A stretch of 64,000 bases of DNA, from NCBI RefSeq assembly GCF_000165485.1, contig NC_014623.1, positions 2,623,501 through 2,687,500 of the forward strand, written 5' to 3'. Made by a program: the position numbers and the translations under genes. Within the stretch, counting starts at the first letter, position 1; each line of letters begins with the position of its first letter. Under the pieces are notes generated by a model, which saw nothing but the letters and a program-made list of their open reading frames with translations, was not told the DNA's origin and ran no database searches. The DNA is from Stigmatella aurantiaca DW4/3-1 (GTDB taxonomy: Bacteria; Myxococcota; Myxococcia; Myxococcales; Myxococcaceae). This document shows positions 50,790-58,284 of this stretch, one piece after another.

Positions 50790-50955
50790 ACCTCGGCAGG
50801 TCTTCGGACTCACAGGCGCGGAGGGTTCGGGGGAATCCTCCTTCTACTGGCTGTCGCTTCCCAGCCCCGGGAGGGGCCAGTGCTTGCGTGGACGGCGGTC
50901 GTTCCTGTTCACCGCTGCGGGGCAGTCCCGGAATCACACCGGGTTCCCTTGAGCG
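50790..50955 (-). promoter_or_regulatory. Cobalamin (B12) riboswitch
   Basis: Read on the minus strand, the conserved parts occur in order: aagggaacccggtgtgattc (50950-50931), then ccgggactgccccgcagcgg (50930-50911), gcactggcccctcccggggc, tgggaagcgacagccagtag and the B12 box gtgagtccgaagacctgccg (50814-50795). This is the aptamer of adenosyl- or methylcobalamin riboswitches. It lies about 140 bases before the start of the lipoprotein gene at 50648. Its downstream expression platform includes a ccgtgcc/ggcacgg stem (50788-50768) and a ttcgccc/gggcgaa stem (50682-50664) next to the aaggag ribosome site, so control at translation start is plausible. Confidence 0.93.
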
Positions 50956-51063
50956 TCCATGACTTCATGGACGCGCCGAGGACAGGCCGGGGATATGGCG
51001 GCACGCGGGCGTTTGTCAAACGGCAACCCGGATTGCCCGGGGCCGCGGAGGGGCCTGGGCGGG

Positions 51064-51957
51064 CTATTCTTCGCTGGCCGTGGCCAGCTTGAAGGCATCC
51101 AGCACCGCGGCGGAGGCCCGGTCCAGGTACTTGCCCTTGCGGATCAGCAGGCCGATGGGGCGCGAGACGGGGCCCTCCGCGAAGGGCTTGACCATGAGCG
51201 AGTTGGCCTGAACCTCGGCCTGGCAGGTGGACAGCGGGAGGATGGCCACCCCGAGCCCCATCTCCACCGCGCGCTTGATGGTCTCGACGTTGTCCATCTC
51301 CATCACGGGGTTGAGATCCAGGTTCTTCTCGCGGAACAGCCGGTCCAGCGCCTTGCGCGTGGGGGCTTCCCGGTCGAAGGCGATGAAGGGCACGCCCGAC
51401 AGCGCGGTGAGGCTCACCTTGGCCTTGCTGGAGAACGGGTGGCTGGGCGCGCACACCACCGCCAGCTTGTCGTCCCGGAAGGGCAGGATGTCCACGCCCG
51501 CGCGCGGCTGGGGATAGGCGACGATGCCGATCTCCGCCGCCCCGAGGATGACGTCGTCGTAGACCTGATCATTGCGCCGGTAGTTCAGGCGCATGTTCAC
51601 CTTGGGGTGCGTCTTGAGCAGCTGCTTCTGCACGCTCTGCAGCTCATGCAAACCCACCGAGTAGATGGTGGAGACGGTGGTCGTCCCCTGCACCTCGGCG
51701 GCCTGCTCGCGGATCTCCTGCTCGACCTCCGCGAAGCGGGCGAGGATCTCCTTGCAGCCGCGGAACAGCCGCTCGCCCGCGGGGGTAGGGGTCACCTGGC
51801 GCGCGCTGCGCGACAGCAACTTCTGCTCGTAACGGTTCTCCAGCGCGCGAATCTGCTGGCTGACCGCCGATTGCGTCACGTGGTTCAGTTGCGCCGCGCG
51901 GGAGAAGGAACCCGTTTCCACGACGTCACAGAACATCTTCAAGCTTTCGAGCTGCAT
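51064..51957 (-). CDS. LysR-type transcriptional regulator
   Basis: 297 residues. N-terminal winged helix-turn-helix (residues 1-60, GSFSRAAQLNHVTQSAVSQQ) and a substrate-binding effector domain (about 90-295, AEIGIVAYPQPRAGVDILPF). It resembles CysB/CbbR-type members. Divergent or adjacent targets are not obvious; it ends about 100 bp downstream of the B12 riboswitch start region and shares its strand with a small membrane gene upstream. Confidence 0.95.
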   Translation of the reverse strand: MQLESLKMFCDVVETGSFSRAAQLNHVTQSAVSQQIRALENRYEQKLLSRSARQVTPTPAGERLFRGCKEILARFAEVEQEIREQAAEVQGTTTVSTIYSVGLHELQSVQKQLLKTHPKVNMRLNYRRNDQVYDDVILGAAEIGIVAYPQPRAGVDILPFRDDKLAVVCAPSHPFSSKAKVSLTALSGVPFIAFDREAPTRKALDRLFREKNLDLNPVMEMDNVETIKRAVEMGLGVAILPLSTCQAEVQANSLMVKPFAEGPVSRPIGLLIRKGKYLDRASAAVLDAFKLATASEE

Positions 51958-52012
51958 CGGTGGCGCGTCCTACACCCCAGCCAGGGATAAGGCTAGAGGT
52001 AATTAGCTGGAC

Positions 52013-52366
52013 TTACATGTCTCCCGAGCCTGAAGGGGGCGCGGGAGGGGGCATGGAAGGAGGCGCTGAAGGGGGTGGAGGAGGGGAGAGGTAGGGACGC
52101 GCGAGAACGATGAGGCACAGGCCCAGCGCGATCAACGCGCCGCCGCAGATCGTCTGAACCCTGCCCACGTGCGTGGCCGCGTCGACGAGGAGCTCGCACT
52201 CGAGCTCGCTGAGCCTCGTGCAGTCCTGTTTTCCGAAGAGGCCACTCAGGCCGTAGAAGAGCAGCAAGACCCCGCCGCTGAACATACCGCCACACAGCCC
52301 CAGGAGGGCGGCGCGCACGAGGCTGGGCAGGGGCGGGCGGCCCGGGCTGTTCGAGGCAGCGGTCAT
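52013..52366 (-). CDS. Small membrane protein
   Basis: 117 residues with two membrane helices (about 18-42 and 73-92) separated by a Cys-containing loop (CTRLSELECELLVDAATH) and a proline-rich C-terminus (PPPPPSAPPSMPPPAPPSGS). The ribosome site is weak. It is divergent from the glycosyltransferase gene and lies 55 bp upstream of the LysR gene. No family recognised. Confidence 0.7.
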   Translation of the reverse strand: MTAASNSPGRPPLPSLVRAALLGLCGGMFSGGVLLLFYGLSGLFGKQDCTRLSELECELLVDAATHVGRVQTICGGALIALGLCLIVLARPYLSPPPPPSAPPSMPPPAPPSGSGDM

Positions 52367-52424
52367 GCGCGGAGGCTACAACGGCGCGGGCACGGGCGCC
52401 TCTTCCTGCGTATGCTGGGGCGCC

Positions 52425-53525
52425 ATGAGGATCCTCTATGGAGTGGTGGGCGAGGGCATGGGCCACGCGACGCGCTCCCGGGTCTTGCTCGAGGAGCTCA
52501 CCCGGGAGCACGAGGTGCACATCGTCGTCTCGGGCAGGGCCCAGGAGTACCTGTCCCGGAGCTTTCAGAATGTGCACGGCATCTGGGGGCTTACCCTGGC
52601 GTACGAGGGCAACTCGGTGAAGAAGTGGCAGACGGTGCTCCAGAACCTCCAGGGGGCGGTGACCGGCTGGCCGAAGAACGTCCGCCAGTATTTCGAGCTG
52701 GTGGAGACGTTCCGCCCGGAGGTGGTCATCAGCGACTTCGAGACGTTCAGCTACTTGTTCGCCAAGGCCCACCGGCTGCCGGTGATCAGCGTGGACAACA
52801 TGCAGATCATCAACCGGTGCCGCCACGAGTCGGAGTTGCTGGCGGGGTACGAGGACGCCTTCGAGGGCACGCGGGCCATCGTCAAAGGCAAGTTGCCGGG
52901 GGCCTTTCACTACCTCATCACCACGTTCTTCTACCCACCGGTGCGCAAGGAGCGCACCACGCTGGCCCCCTCCATCTTGCGTCCGGAGATCCTGGCGGCC
53001 AAGTCCGAGCCCGGTGAGCACCTGCTCGTGTACCAGACCGCCACCACCAACACGCGGCTGCCGGAGATCCTCCAGCAGAGCGGGCTGCCCTGCCGCATCT
53101 ACGGCGTGCGCCGGCAGATCACCGAGGACCAGGTGGAAGGCAACCTCACCTACCGGCCCTTCAGCGAGAAGGGCTTCATCGAGGATCTGCGCACGGCGCG
53201 CGCGGTGGTGGCTGGAGGCGGGTACACGCTGATGAGCGAGGCGGTGTATTTGCACAAGCCAGTGCTCTCGATCCCCGTGGAGGGGCAGTTCGAGCAGATC
53301 ATCAACGGGCTCTACCTGGAGCGGTTGGGATACGGGATGCATGCCCGGCACCTCACGGGCGAGGCGCTGGGGGAGTTCCTCTCGCGGGTCCCCCGGTGCC
53401 AGGAGGCGCTGAAGGGCTACGTGCAGGAGGGGAACTCGAAGATGCTGGCCGCCTTGCGCGAGCAGCTCGGGCGGGCCTACGAGTACCGGGGCCACTGGCG
53501 GGCCGAGATGGCGGAGCAGGACTGA
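52425..53525 (+). CDS. Glycosyltransferase (GT28-like, MJ1255 type)
   Basis: 366 residues from ATG 52425. GT-B fold features: MRILYGVVGEGMGHATRSRV (N-terminal acceptor loop) and VAGGGYTLMSEAVYLHKPVL (C-terminal nucleotide-sugar site), as in MurG-related transferases. The exact donor and acceptor are unknown. It is followed at 3 bp by a FolB-cupin gene, suggesting an operon. Confidence 0.85.
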   Translation: MRILYGVVGEGMGHATRSRVLLEELTREHEVHIVVSGRAQEYLSRSFQNVHGIWGLTLAYEGNSVKKWQTVLQNLQGAVTGWPKNVRQYFELVETFRPEVVISDFETFSYLFAKAHRLPVISVDNMQIINRCRHESELLAGYEDAFEGTRAIVKGKLPGAFHYLITTFFYPPVRKERTTLAPSILRPEILAAKSEPGEHLLVYQTATTNTRLPEILQQSGLPCRIYGVRRQITEDQVEGNLTYRPFSEKGFIEDLRTARAVVAGGGYTLMSEAVYLHKPVLSIPVEGQFEQIINGLYLERLGYGMHARHLTGEALGEFLSRVPRCQEALKGYVQEGNSKMLAALREQLGRAYEYRGHWRAEMAEQD

Positions 53526-53528
53526 GCC

Positions 53529-54323
53529 ATGAGCGAATTTCTGAGACTGCCCGGGGTCTCGGATGCGCACGGGAGCCCGCTGGATGTCATCGAGCTGCGG
53601 AACCTGGCGATGGACTGCATCGTGGGCGTCTACCCCCGCGAGCGCATCGTGGCTCAGCCGCTGCGGCTGGATGTGGCCCTCTTCCTGGACACGCGCGAGG
53701 CCCCGGGGGCAGGCCACCTGACGCACTCGATGCACCTGGGGCGGTTGGAGGGAGAGCTGCGGTTCCTCCTGGATGCGTGCCGCTTCAAGGTGCTGGAGTC
53801 GGCGGCGGAGGCGGTGGCCCGCTATGTGCTGCTGCCGCCCTCCGCGGATGCGCCGCACGTTCCGGTCCGCGCCGTCACGGTGCGGGTCACCAAGCCCAAC
53901 GCGCTCGCGGGACATGCCATGCCGTCCCTCCAGGTGCACCGCACGGAGGCAGAGGTGAGGCCTGGGGCGGAAGCCCCTCCGCCCGGGGCGGTGGAGCCCG
54001 TCCACGAGGGGCCCGGCTACAGCGTCTATCGCCTGCGCATCCAGCCGGGGAGCACGGTCACCCATGCTGTTCCACCGCGCGTGGAGCAGAGCGAGTTGGT
54101 GCTGGGCGAGGGGCTGCTCCAGCAGGGAATGCCGGTGGCGCGCGGCATGGCCTTCCACTGGCCGAAGGGTGTTGCCCGCCGCTACGACAACCCCACCTCC
54201 ACCGAGCAGACGCTCCTGTGTGTCAGCCAGCCCCGGTTCATCCCCTCGGGGGAAGAGGCGGCGGCGCCCGCTCTGGGAGGGGCGCTCCCCACGCAGACAC
54301 ACTCCTATTATTCCCCCTCCTGA
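53529..54323 (+). CDS. FolB-like domain fused to a cupin
   Basis: 264 residues. Residues 15-140 resemble dihydroneopterin aldolase FolB: DVIELRNLAMDCIVGVYPRE, QPLRLDVALFLDT, VLESAAEAVARY and TVRVTKPNAL with the conserved lysine. Residues 150-245 form a cupin-like beta-barrel (GSTVTHAVPPRVEQSELVLG, PKGVARRYDNPT). FolB-cupin fusion is unusual; classical FolB proteins have about 120 residues and form octamers. It may make or bind a pterin-like compound and control a partner through the cupin (inference). Only three bases separate it from the glycosyltransferase. Confidence 0.75.
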   Translation: MSEFLRLPGVSDAHGSPLDVIELRNLAMDCIVGVYPRERIVAQPLRLDVALFLDTREAPGAGHLTHSMHLGRLEGELRFLLDACRFKVLESAAEAVARYVLLPPSADAPHVPVRAVTVRVTKPNALAGHAMPSLQVHRTEAEVRPGAEAPPPGAVEPVHEGPGYSVYRLRIQPGSTVTHAVPPRVEQSELVLGEGLLQQGMPVARGMAFHWPKGVARRYDNPTSTEQTLLCVSQPRFIPSGEEAAAPALGGALPTQTHSYYSPS

Positions 54324-54336
54324 AGCGGCGGGTCCG

Positions 54337-56658
54337 TCAGCTCGCCGGCAACGAAGGCTCTTCCGGCGCGGAGGCTTTCGTGTCCGGCCCGGCAGAGGCG
54401 GGCTCTTCATTGCCCAGCGGGAGGTAGCGGCCCGCGGAAGGGGACCACTCCAGCAGCTCCGAGTGGGCCACGTCGTAGAACCATGCGTGGATGCGGATCT
54501 CCCCTGTCTCCGCTTTCTCCCGCATCCCCTCGTAGCTGAGGATGTTTTCGACCTGGGCCAACGCGCTCTGCTGGGCGGCTTCCTCGGCGGTGCAGTCCTC
54601 GGACAGGTGCTCCAGGACCGGCTCGGCCTCCTTGAGCCAGGCCGCCACGCTGGGCAGCCCTTGCGGTGGCTTCCGGGCGATCAAGGCATTCATGGCCCCG
54701 CAGGCGGAGTGGCCGCAGACGATGATGTCCGTCACCTTCAGCACGTTCACCGCATACTCGACGGCGCTGGCCACCGCGACCGAGGCGGGCGAGCTCGCGG
54801 GGGGCACCAGGTTCCCCACGTTGCGCACGATGAAGAGTTCCCCGGGATCCGTGGAGGTGATGAGGTTGGGGTTGATGCGGCTGTCGGCGCAGGTGATGAG
54901 CAGGGTGTGGGGTGCCTGCCCATTGGCGAGCCGGTCGAAGAGCGGCCCGTACCGCCGCAACCCATCCTGGCGGAACCGCTCGACGCCGTGGACCAGGCGC
55001 TCCCGTGCCGAGTGGTAGGCCGTCCCCCGGAGGATGGTGACCACGTCCGACTCGGTGAGGGCAAAGAGCGGCTCCAGCGCCTCGCCGTGTGCCTGGCTGG
55101 TGAGCGCCCGCTGAAACTCGGGCTGGAGCCCCTGGAGCACGACCTTGAGGTCCGCATTCAGCAGATCGTTCACGAGGCCGATGAGCATGTCCGCGCCCGA
55201 GGAATCCACGGCCGTCACCGCCGACATGTCGATGACCACGCCGCGCGACCGGTCCAGCTTGGCGGACTGGGTCCGCAGCGTGTCCAGCTTCGAGGAGGAC
55301 ATGAACGTCAGGGGGCCGCTGAGCACGACGCGGTAGGCGCCGGGCGTCTCCCGCTGGAGCAGACCGCCCTGCGTCTGGCCGAGCCGCACCGCGGCGATGG
55401 CCAGTGCCGCGAGGATGCCTGCCTGCACGCCCACGGTGAAGTCCACCAGCACGATGACCATGAAGGTGATGGCGTAGACGGCCGCATCCATCCGGGAGAC
55501 CTTCCACAAGGCCATCAGGTCGTGCGGGTGCAGCATGCGCAGCGCCAGGAAGAGCAGCACGCCCGCCAGCGAGGCGATGGGGATGTAGCCCATCACCGGG
55601 GCGAAGAGCACGAGCACGGTCAGCAGCACGAGCGAGTGGATGATGGCCGCGCGCCGGGTGCGTGCCCCCGCCAGCGCATTCGTCGCGGAGCGCACGGTGA
55701 CGCCCGTAATGGGGATGCCACCAAACAGCGCCACCACCGCATTGCCGAGCCCTTGGCCCACCATCTCCTGGTCGGGATCATGGCGCAGGTCCTTGACGAG
55801 CCGGTTCACGGCCGCTCCCGTCAGCAGGGCCTCCAGCGAGGCGAGCGCATAGACGATGAGGGCGGTGCCCAGCAGGGGCATCAGGTTTCCCTCGGGCAAC
55901 TGGGGCAGCTGGGGGACGGGGAGGAAACGGGACATCTCCCCCACTGTTGCGGCCCCCAGCCCGAGCGCGGCGTTGAGCACCGTGGCGGCGATGACCGCGA
56001 TGAGCGGCGCGGGCACCTGGGGCCACACGCGAGGCAGCAACAGGCTGATGGCCAGCGTCAGCGAGGCCAGGAGGAGCGCGGCGGGTTGGAAATCGTGGAT
56101 GAGCTGGCCCAGATGCGTGAGCACCTCCATCACATGCCCCTGATCGGGCGACGCCAACCCGAAGGCCCGGGGAAGCTGCCAGAGGAAGATGATGGCCCCG
56201 ATGCCGGCCGTGAAGCCGGACACCACCGGCAGGGGAATGAAGCGGATGATCTTCCCCAGCCCCAGCACGCCGGTGAGGATCTGGAGGAGGCCCACCACCA
56301 GGCCAATGAGGAGAACCCCCCTCAGCCCATACTGCTGCAAGGCGTTGGCGATGAGGACCGACATGGCCACGGCCGGGCCGCTGACCGTCAGGGGCGTGCC
56401 ACCGAACAGTGAGCACATCACCCCCGCGAGGATGGCCGTCACCAGGCCCATCTGGGGCGAGATGCCCGAGGCCAGCGCGATGGACAGGGAGAAGGGGATG
56501 GCGAGGGCGGCCACGGTGAACCCCGCCCGCGTGTCCTCCTTCAGGTACTTCGACGAAAAGAGCGCCTTCCACTCCGGCAGCAGGGACCGGATGCCGAGAT
56601 CGAAGCGCATCTTGGAGGCGGGCAGGATCCGTCGCTCAGCGTGCTCTTGCTGCCGCAT
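54337..56658 (-). CDS. SulP-family anion transporter fused to STAS and beta-carbonic anhydrase
   Basis: 773 residues. A SulP transporter core (about 40-420; SGISPQMGLVTAILAGVMCS, GGTPLTVSGPAVAMSVL), a STAS domain (about 445-545, VVIDMSAVTAVDSSGADML), and a C-terminal beta-carbonic anhydrase (about 560-740) with the zinc ligands in CADSR and CGHSACGAM and the sequence FIVRNVGNL. Such fusions are thought to couple bicarbonate uptake to CO2 hydration. The ATG at 56658 is preferred over 56703, since the upstream palindrome then lies outside the coding region. The gene converges with the FolB-cupin gene. Confidence 0.9.
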   Translation of the reverse strand: MRQQEHAERRILPASKMRFDLGIRSLLPEWKALFSSKYLKEDTRAGFTVAALAIPFSLSIALASGISPQMGLVTAILAGVMCSLFGGTPLTVSGPAVAMSVLIANALQQYGLRGVLLIGLVVGLLQILTGVLGLGKIIRFIPLPVVSGFTAGIGAIIFLWQLPRAFGLASPDQGHVMEVLTHLGQLIHDFQPAALLLASLTLAISLLLPRVWPQVPAPLIAVIAATVLNAALGLGAATVGEMSRFLPVPQLPQLPEGNLMPLLGTALIVYALASLEALLTGAAVNRLVKDLRHDPDQEMVGQGLGNAVVALFGGIPITGVTVRSATNALAGARTRRAAIIHSLVLLTVLVLFAPVMGYIPIASLAGVLLFLALRMLHPHDLMALWKVSRMDAAVYAITFMVIVLVDFTVGVQAGILAALAIAAVRLGQTQGGLLQRETPGAYRVVLSGPLTFMSSSKLDTLRTQSAKLDRSRGVVIDMSAVTAVDSSGADMLIGLVNDLLNADLKVVLQGLQPEFQRALTSQAHGEALEPLFALTESDVVTILRGTAYHSARERLVHGVERFRQDGLRRYGPLFDRLANGQAPHTLLITCADSRINPNLITSTDPGELFIVRNVGNLVPPASSPASVAVASAVEYAVNVLKVTDIIVCGHSACGAMNALIARKPPQGLPSVAAWLKEAEPVLEHLSEDCTAEEAAQQSALAQVENILSYEGMREKAETGEIRIHAWFYDVAHSELLEWSPSAGRYLPLGNEEPASAGPDTKASAPEEPSLPAS

Positions 56659-56966
56659 GAAAATAAAACCCCTCTGCTGGATATGAGTGGGGAGACTTGG
56701 CATGCCAAGTCACGGCGGCCACTGAGAGACAGGGCCTCGCATGGCCGGACGTTGCTACCGGTATAACCACGGTGGAGTCCCCTGGAACCGCCTCCGCTCC
56801 GGGGTTTGAATTTTCCGGGTCCAATCCCGGACAGTCCCGGCGCAGCCTTCCTGGATTTATTTGAATCCATTCAAAGTGATGCCGTGCGGCAACTTGGCGC
56901 CGCTCGCCCAGACAATCCGTGAGGTTCAGCGAAGTAGGTCAGACCTACCCCACTGGGAGCCAGTTC
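56659..56966. other. Divergent promoter region between SulP-CA and the cysteine peptidase
   Basis: About 300 bp serving two divergent genes. It contains the 18-bp palindrome at 56694-56711 and an AT-rich patch at 56805-56880 (ttgaattttccgggtccaat, tttatttgaatccattcaaa). I see no additional gene. Confidence 0.5.
56694..56711. promoter_or_regulatory. 18-bp perfect palindrome upstream of the SulP-CA gene
   Basis: gacttggcatgccaagtc is a perfect inverted repeat, 36 bp before the preferred start codon of the minus-strand gene. Such a dyad is typical of a dimeric repressor or activator site; the regulator is unknown. Confidence 0.55.
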
Positions 56967-58214
56967 ATGAGCATCCGTCGCTCTGTCACGAGTGAGTCGC
57001 TGCCGGTCCAAGCCCCCCGGGCAGAAGGGGCTGCCTCCCTGCCGCACATCAACCAGCTCCGGCCGAAGGGGGCCAACTCGAATTACGTGAATGGTCCCTA
57101 CAACTGCGCCCCGGCCGTGGTGGCCATGGTGGCGCGCAACTGGGGCAAGCAGGGCCACCTCAACGATGCGCAGCTCATCAACAGCCTCGGCAAGGGCATC
57201 GTCACCCCCCAGGGGACGACCCCCGAGGGGGTGGCACAGATGCTCGGGCGCATCGGGGTGCCCCTGGCGGGCGAGGCCCTCGCGGGGCAGTACAGCGACG
57301 CGGCCCTGAAGCAGCACCTGCAGCAGGGCAACAGCCTCATTGCCCAGGTGGGGGTGAATGATCCCGCCACGGGGCAGGACAGCGCGCACTACGTGCTCAT
57401 CCAGAAGGGGACCGCCGACGGCAACTACGTGGTCTCGGACCCGATGGCCAACAAGCCCTACGTCATCACCCCGAAGCAACTTCGGGAAGCGGTGGGCCGC
57501 GCGCCGCCGGACGGCGGCCTGCTGATCCCCGTGGGCGGCCCTGGGAACGCATCGGCGGTGGCCACGGCCACGGCCTTGGCGCCCACGCAGCCGTTGGCGG
57601 CGGGGCCCCGGGCGGCGCTCGCCCCGAGCCGTGGGGCAACCGATGCCTTCGAGTCCTCGCGCCCCTCGCTTCTTCCGTCGAGCGCGCCATCGGAGGCGGC
57701 GGGGGCCACCCTCATCCCTTCCCGCGCCGGGGCGGAGCCCCTGCTTCAGGGGTTGAACACGGCGACCCTCGCGTCCACCACGGGCGCGTTCGCGGGCAGC
57801 CCGCTGACGTCGTTCGCTCCTGTCTCTTCCCTGGCGGCGCCGGTGCCCGAGCCCTTCGCGGTGCCCGACAATGCCCTGGAGGGGATCGACACGCGCTTCC
57901 ACGAAGAGCCCGCGGCCGTGCAGAACGCTCCGCTGAGCACCGGCGAGCAGCAGAACCTTGCCGCCCTGGACATCAGCTATGGCCCGCAGAACGCGCCCGT
58001 GAGCGAGCAGGTCACCTCGCGGGAACAGAACGTCGAGGAGATCTCGCGTGACCTGCTGTCCCGCAAGGAGCAGAAGGATCCCGAGGTGAACAAGCTCCTG
58101 GCCCAGCTCGAGTCCAGCTCGTTCGCCAAGGACAAGCAGGTGCTGAACCGGATCAAGCGCGAGGATCTCAAGGACCCGGGCATCGGCAAGAAGACCTGGA
58201 TCGACTCTTTCTGA
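56967..58214 (+). CDS. C39-like cysteine peptidase domain protein
   Basis: 415 residues. An N-terminal papain/C39-like domain has the likely triad C47 (GPYNCAPAVVAMV), H141 (SAHYVLIQK) and D158 (VSDPM). The middle (190-330) is low-complexity Ala/Pro/Ser, and the C-terminal 80 residues are charged and helical (TSREQNVEEISRDLLSRKEQ). There is no signal peptide, so it may be cytoplasmic or exported by a specialised route. It lies 70 bp upstream of a TPR kinase on the same strand. Possibly an effector or bacteriocin-related peptidase; not proven. Confidence 0.75.
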   Translation: MSIRRSVTSESLPVQAPRAEGAASLPHINQLRPKGANSNYVNGPYNCAPAVVAMVARNWGKQGHLNDAQLINSLGKGIVTPQGTTPEGVAQMLGRIGVPLAGEALAGQYSDAALKQHLQQGNSLIAQVGVNDPATGQDSAHYVLIQKGTADGNYVVSDPMANKPYVITPKQLREAVGRAPPDGGLLIPVGGPGNASAVATATALAPTQPLAAGPRAALAPSRGATDAFESSRPSLLPSSAPSEAAGATLIPSRAGAEPLLQGLNTATLASTTGAFAGSPLTSFAPVSSLAAPVPEPFAVPDNALEGIDTRFHEEPAAVQNAPLSTGEQQNLAALDISYGPQNAPVSEQVTSREQNVEEISRDLLSRKEQKDPEVNKLLAQLESSSFAKDKQVLNRIKREDLKDPGIGKKTWIDSF

Positions 58215-58284
58215 GCAGACGCAGGGCACGCGATGCCCGCCAGTCTCGTGACAGCTGGGCGGGTTCGACTAGTATTTCGAGGCG

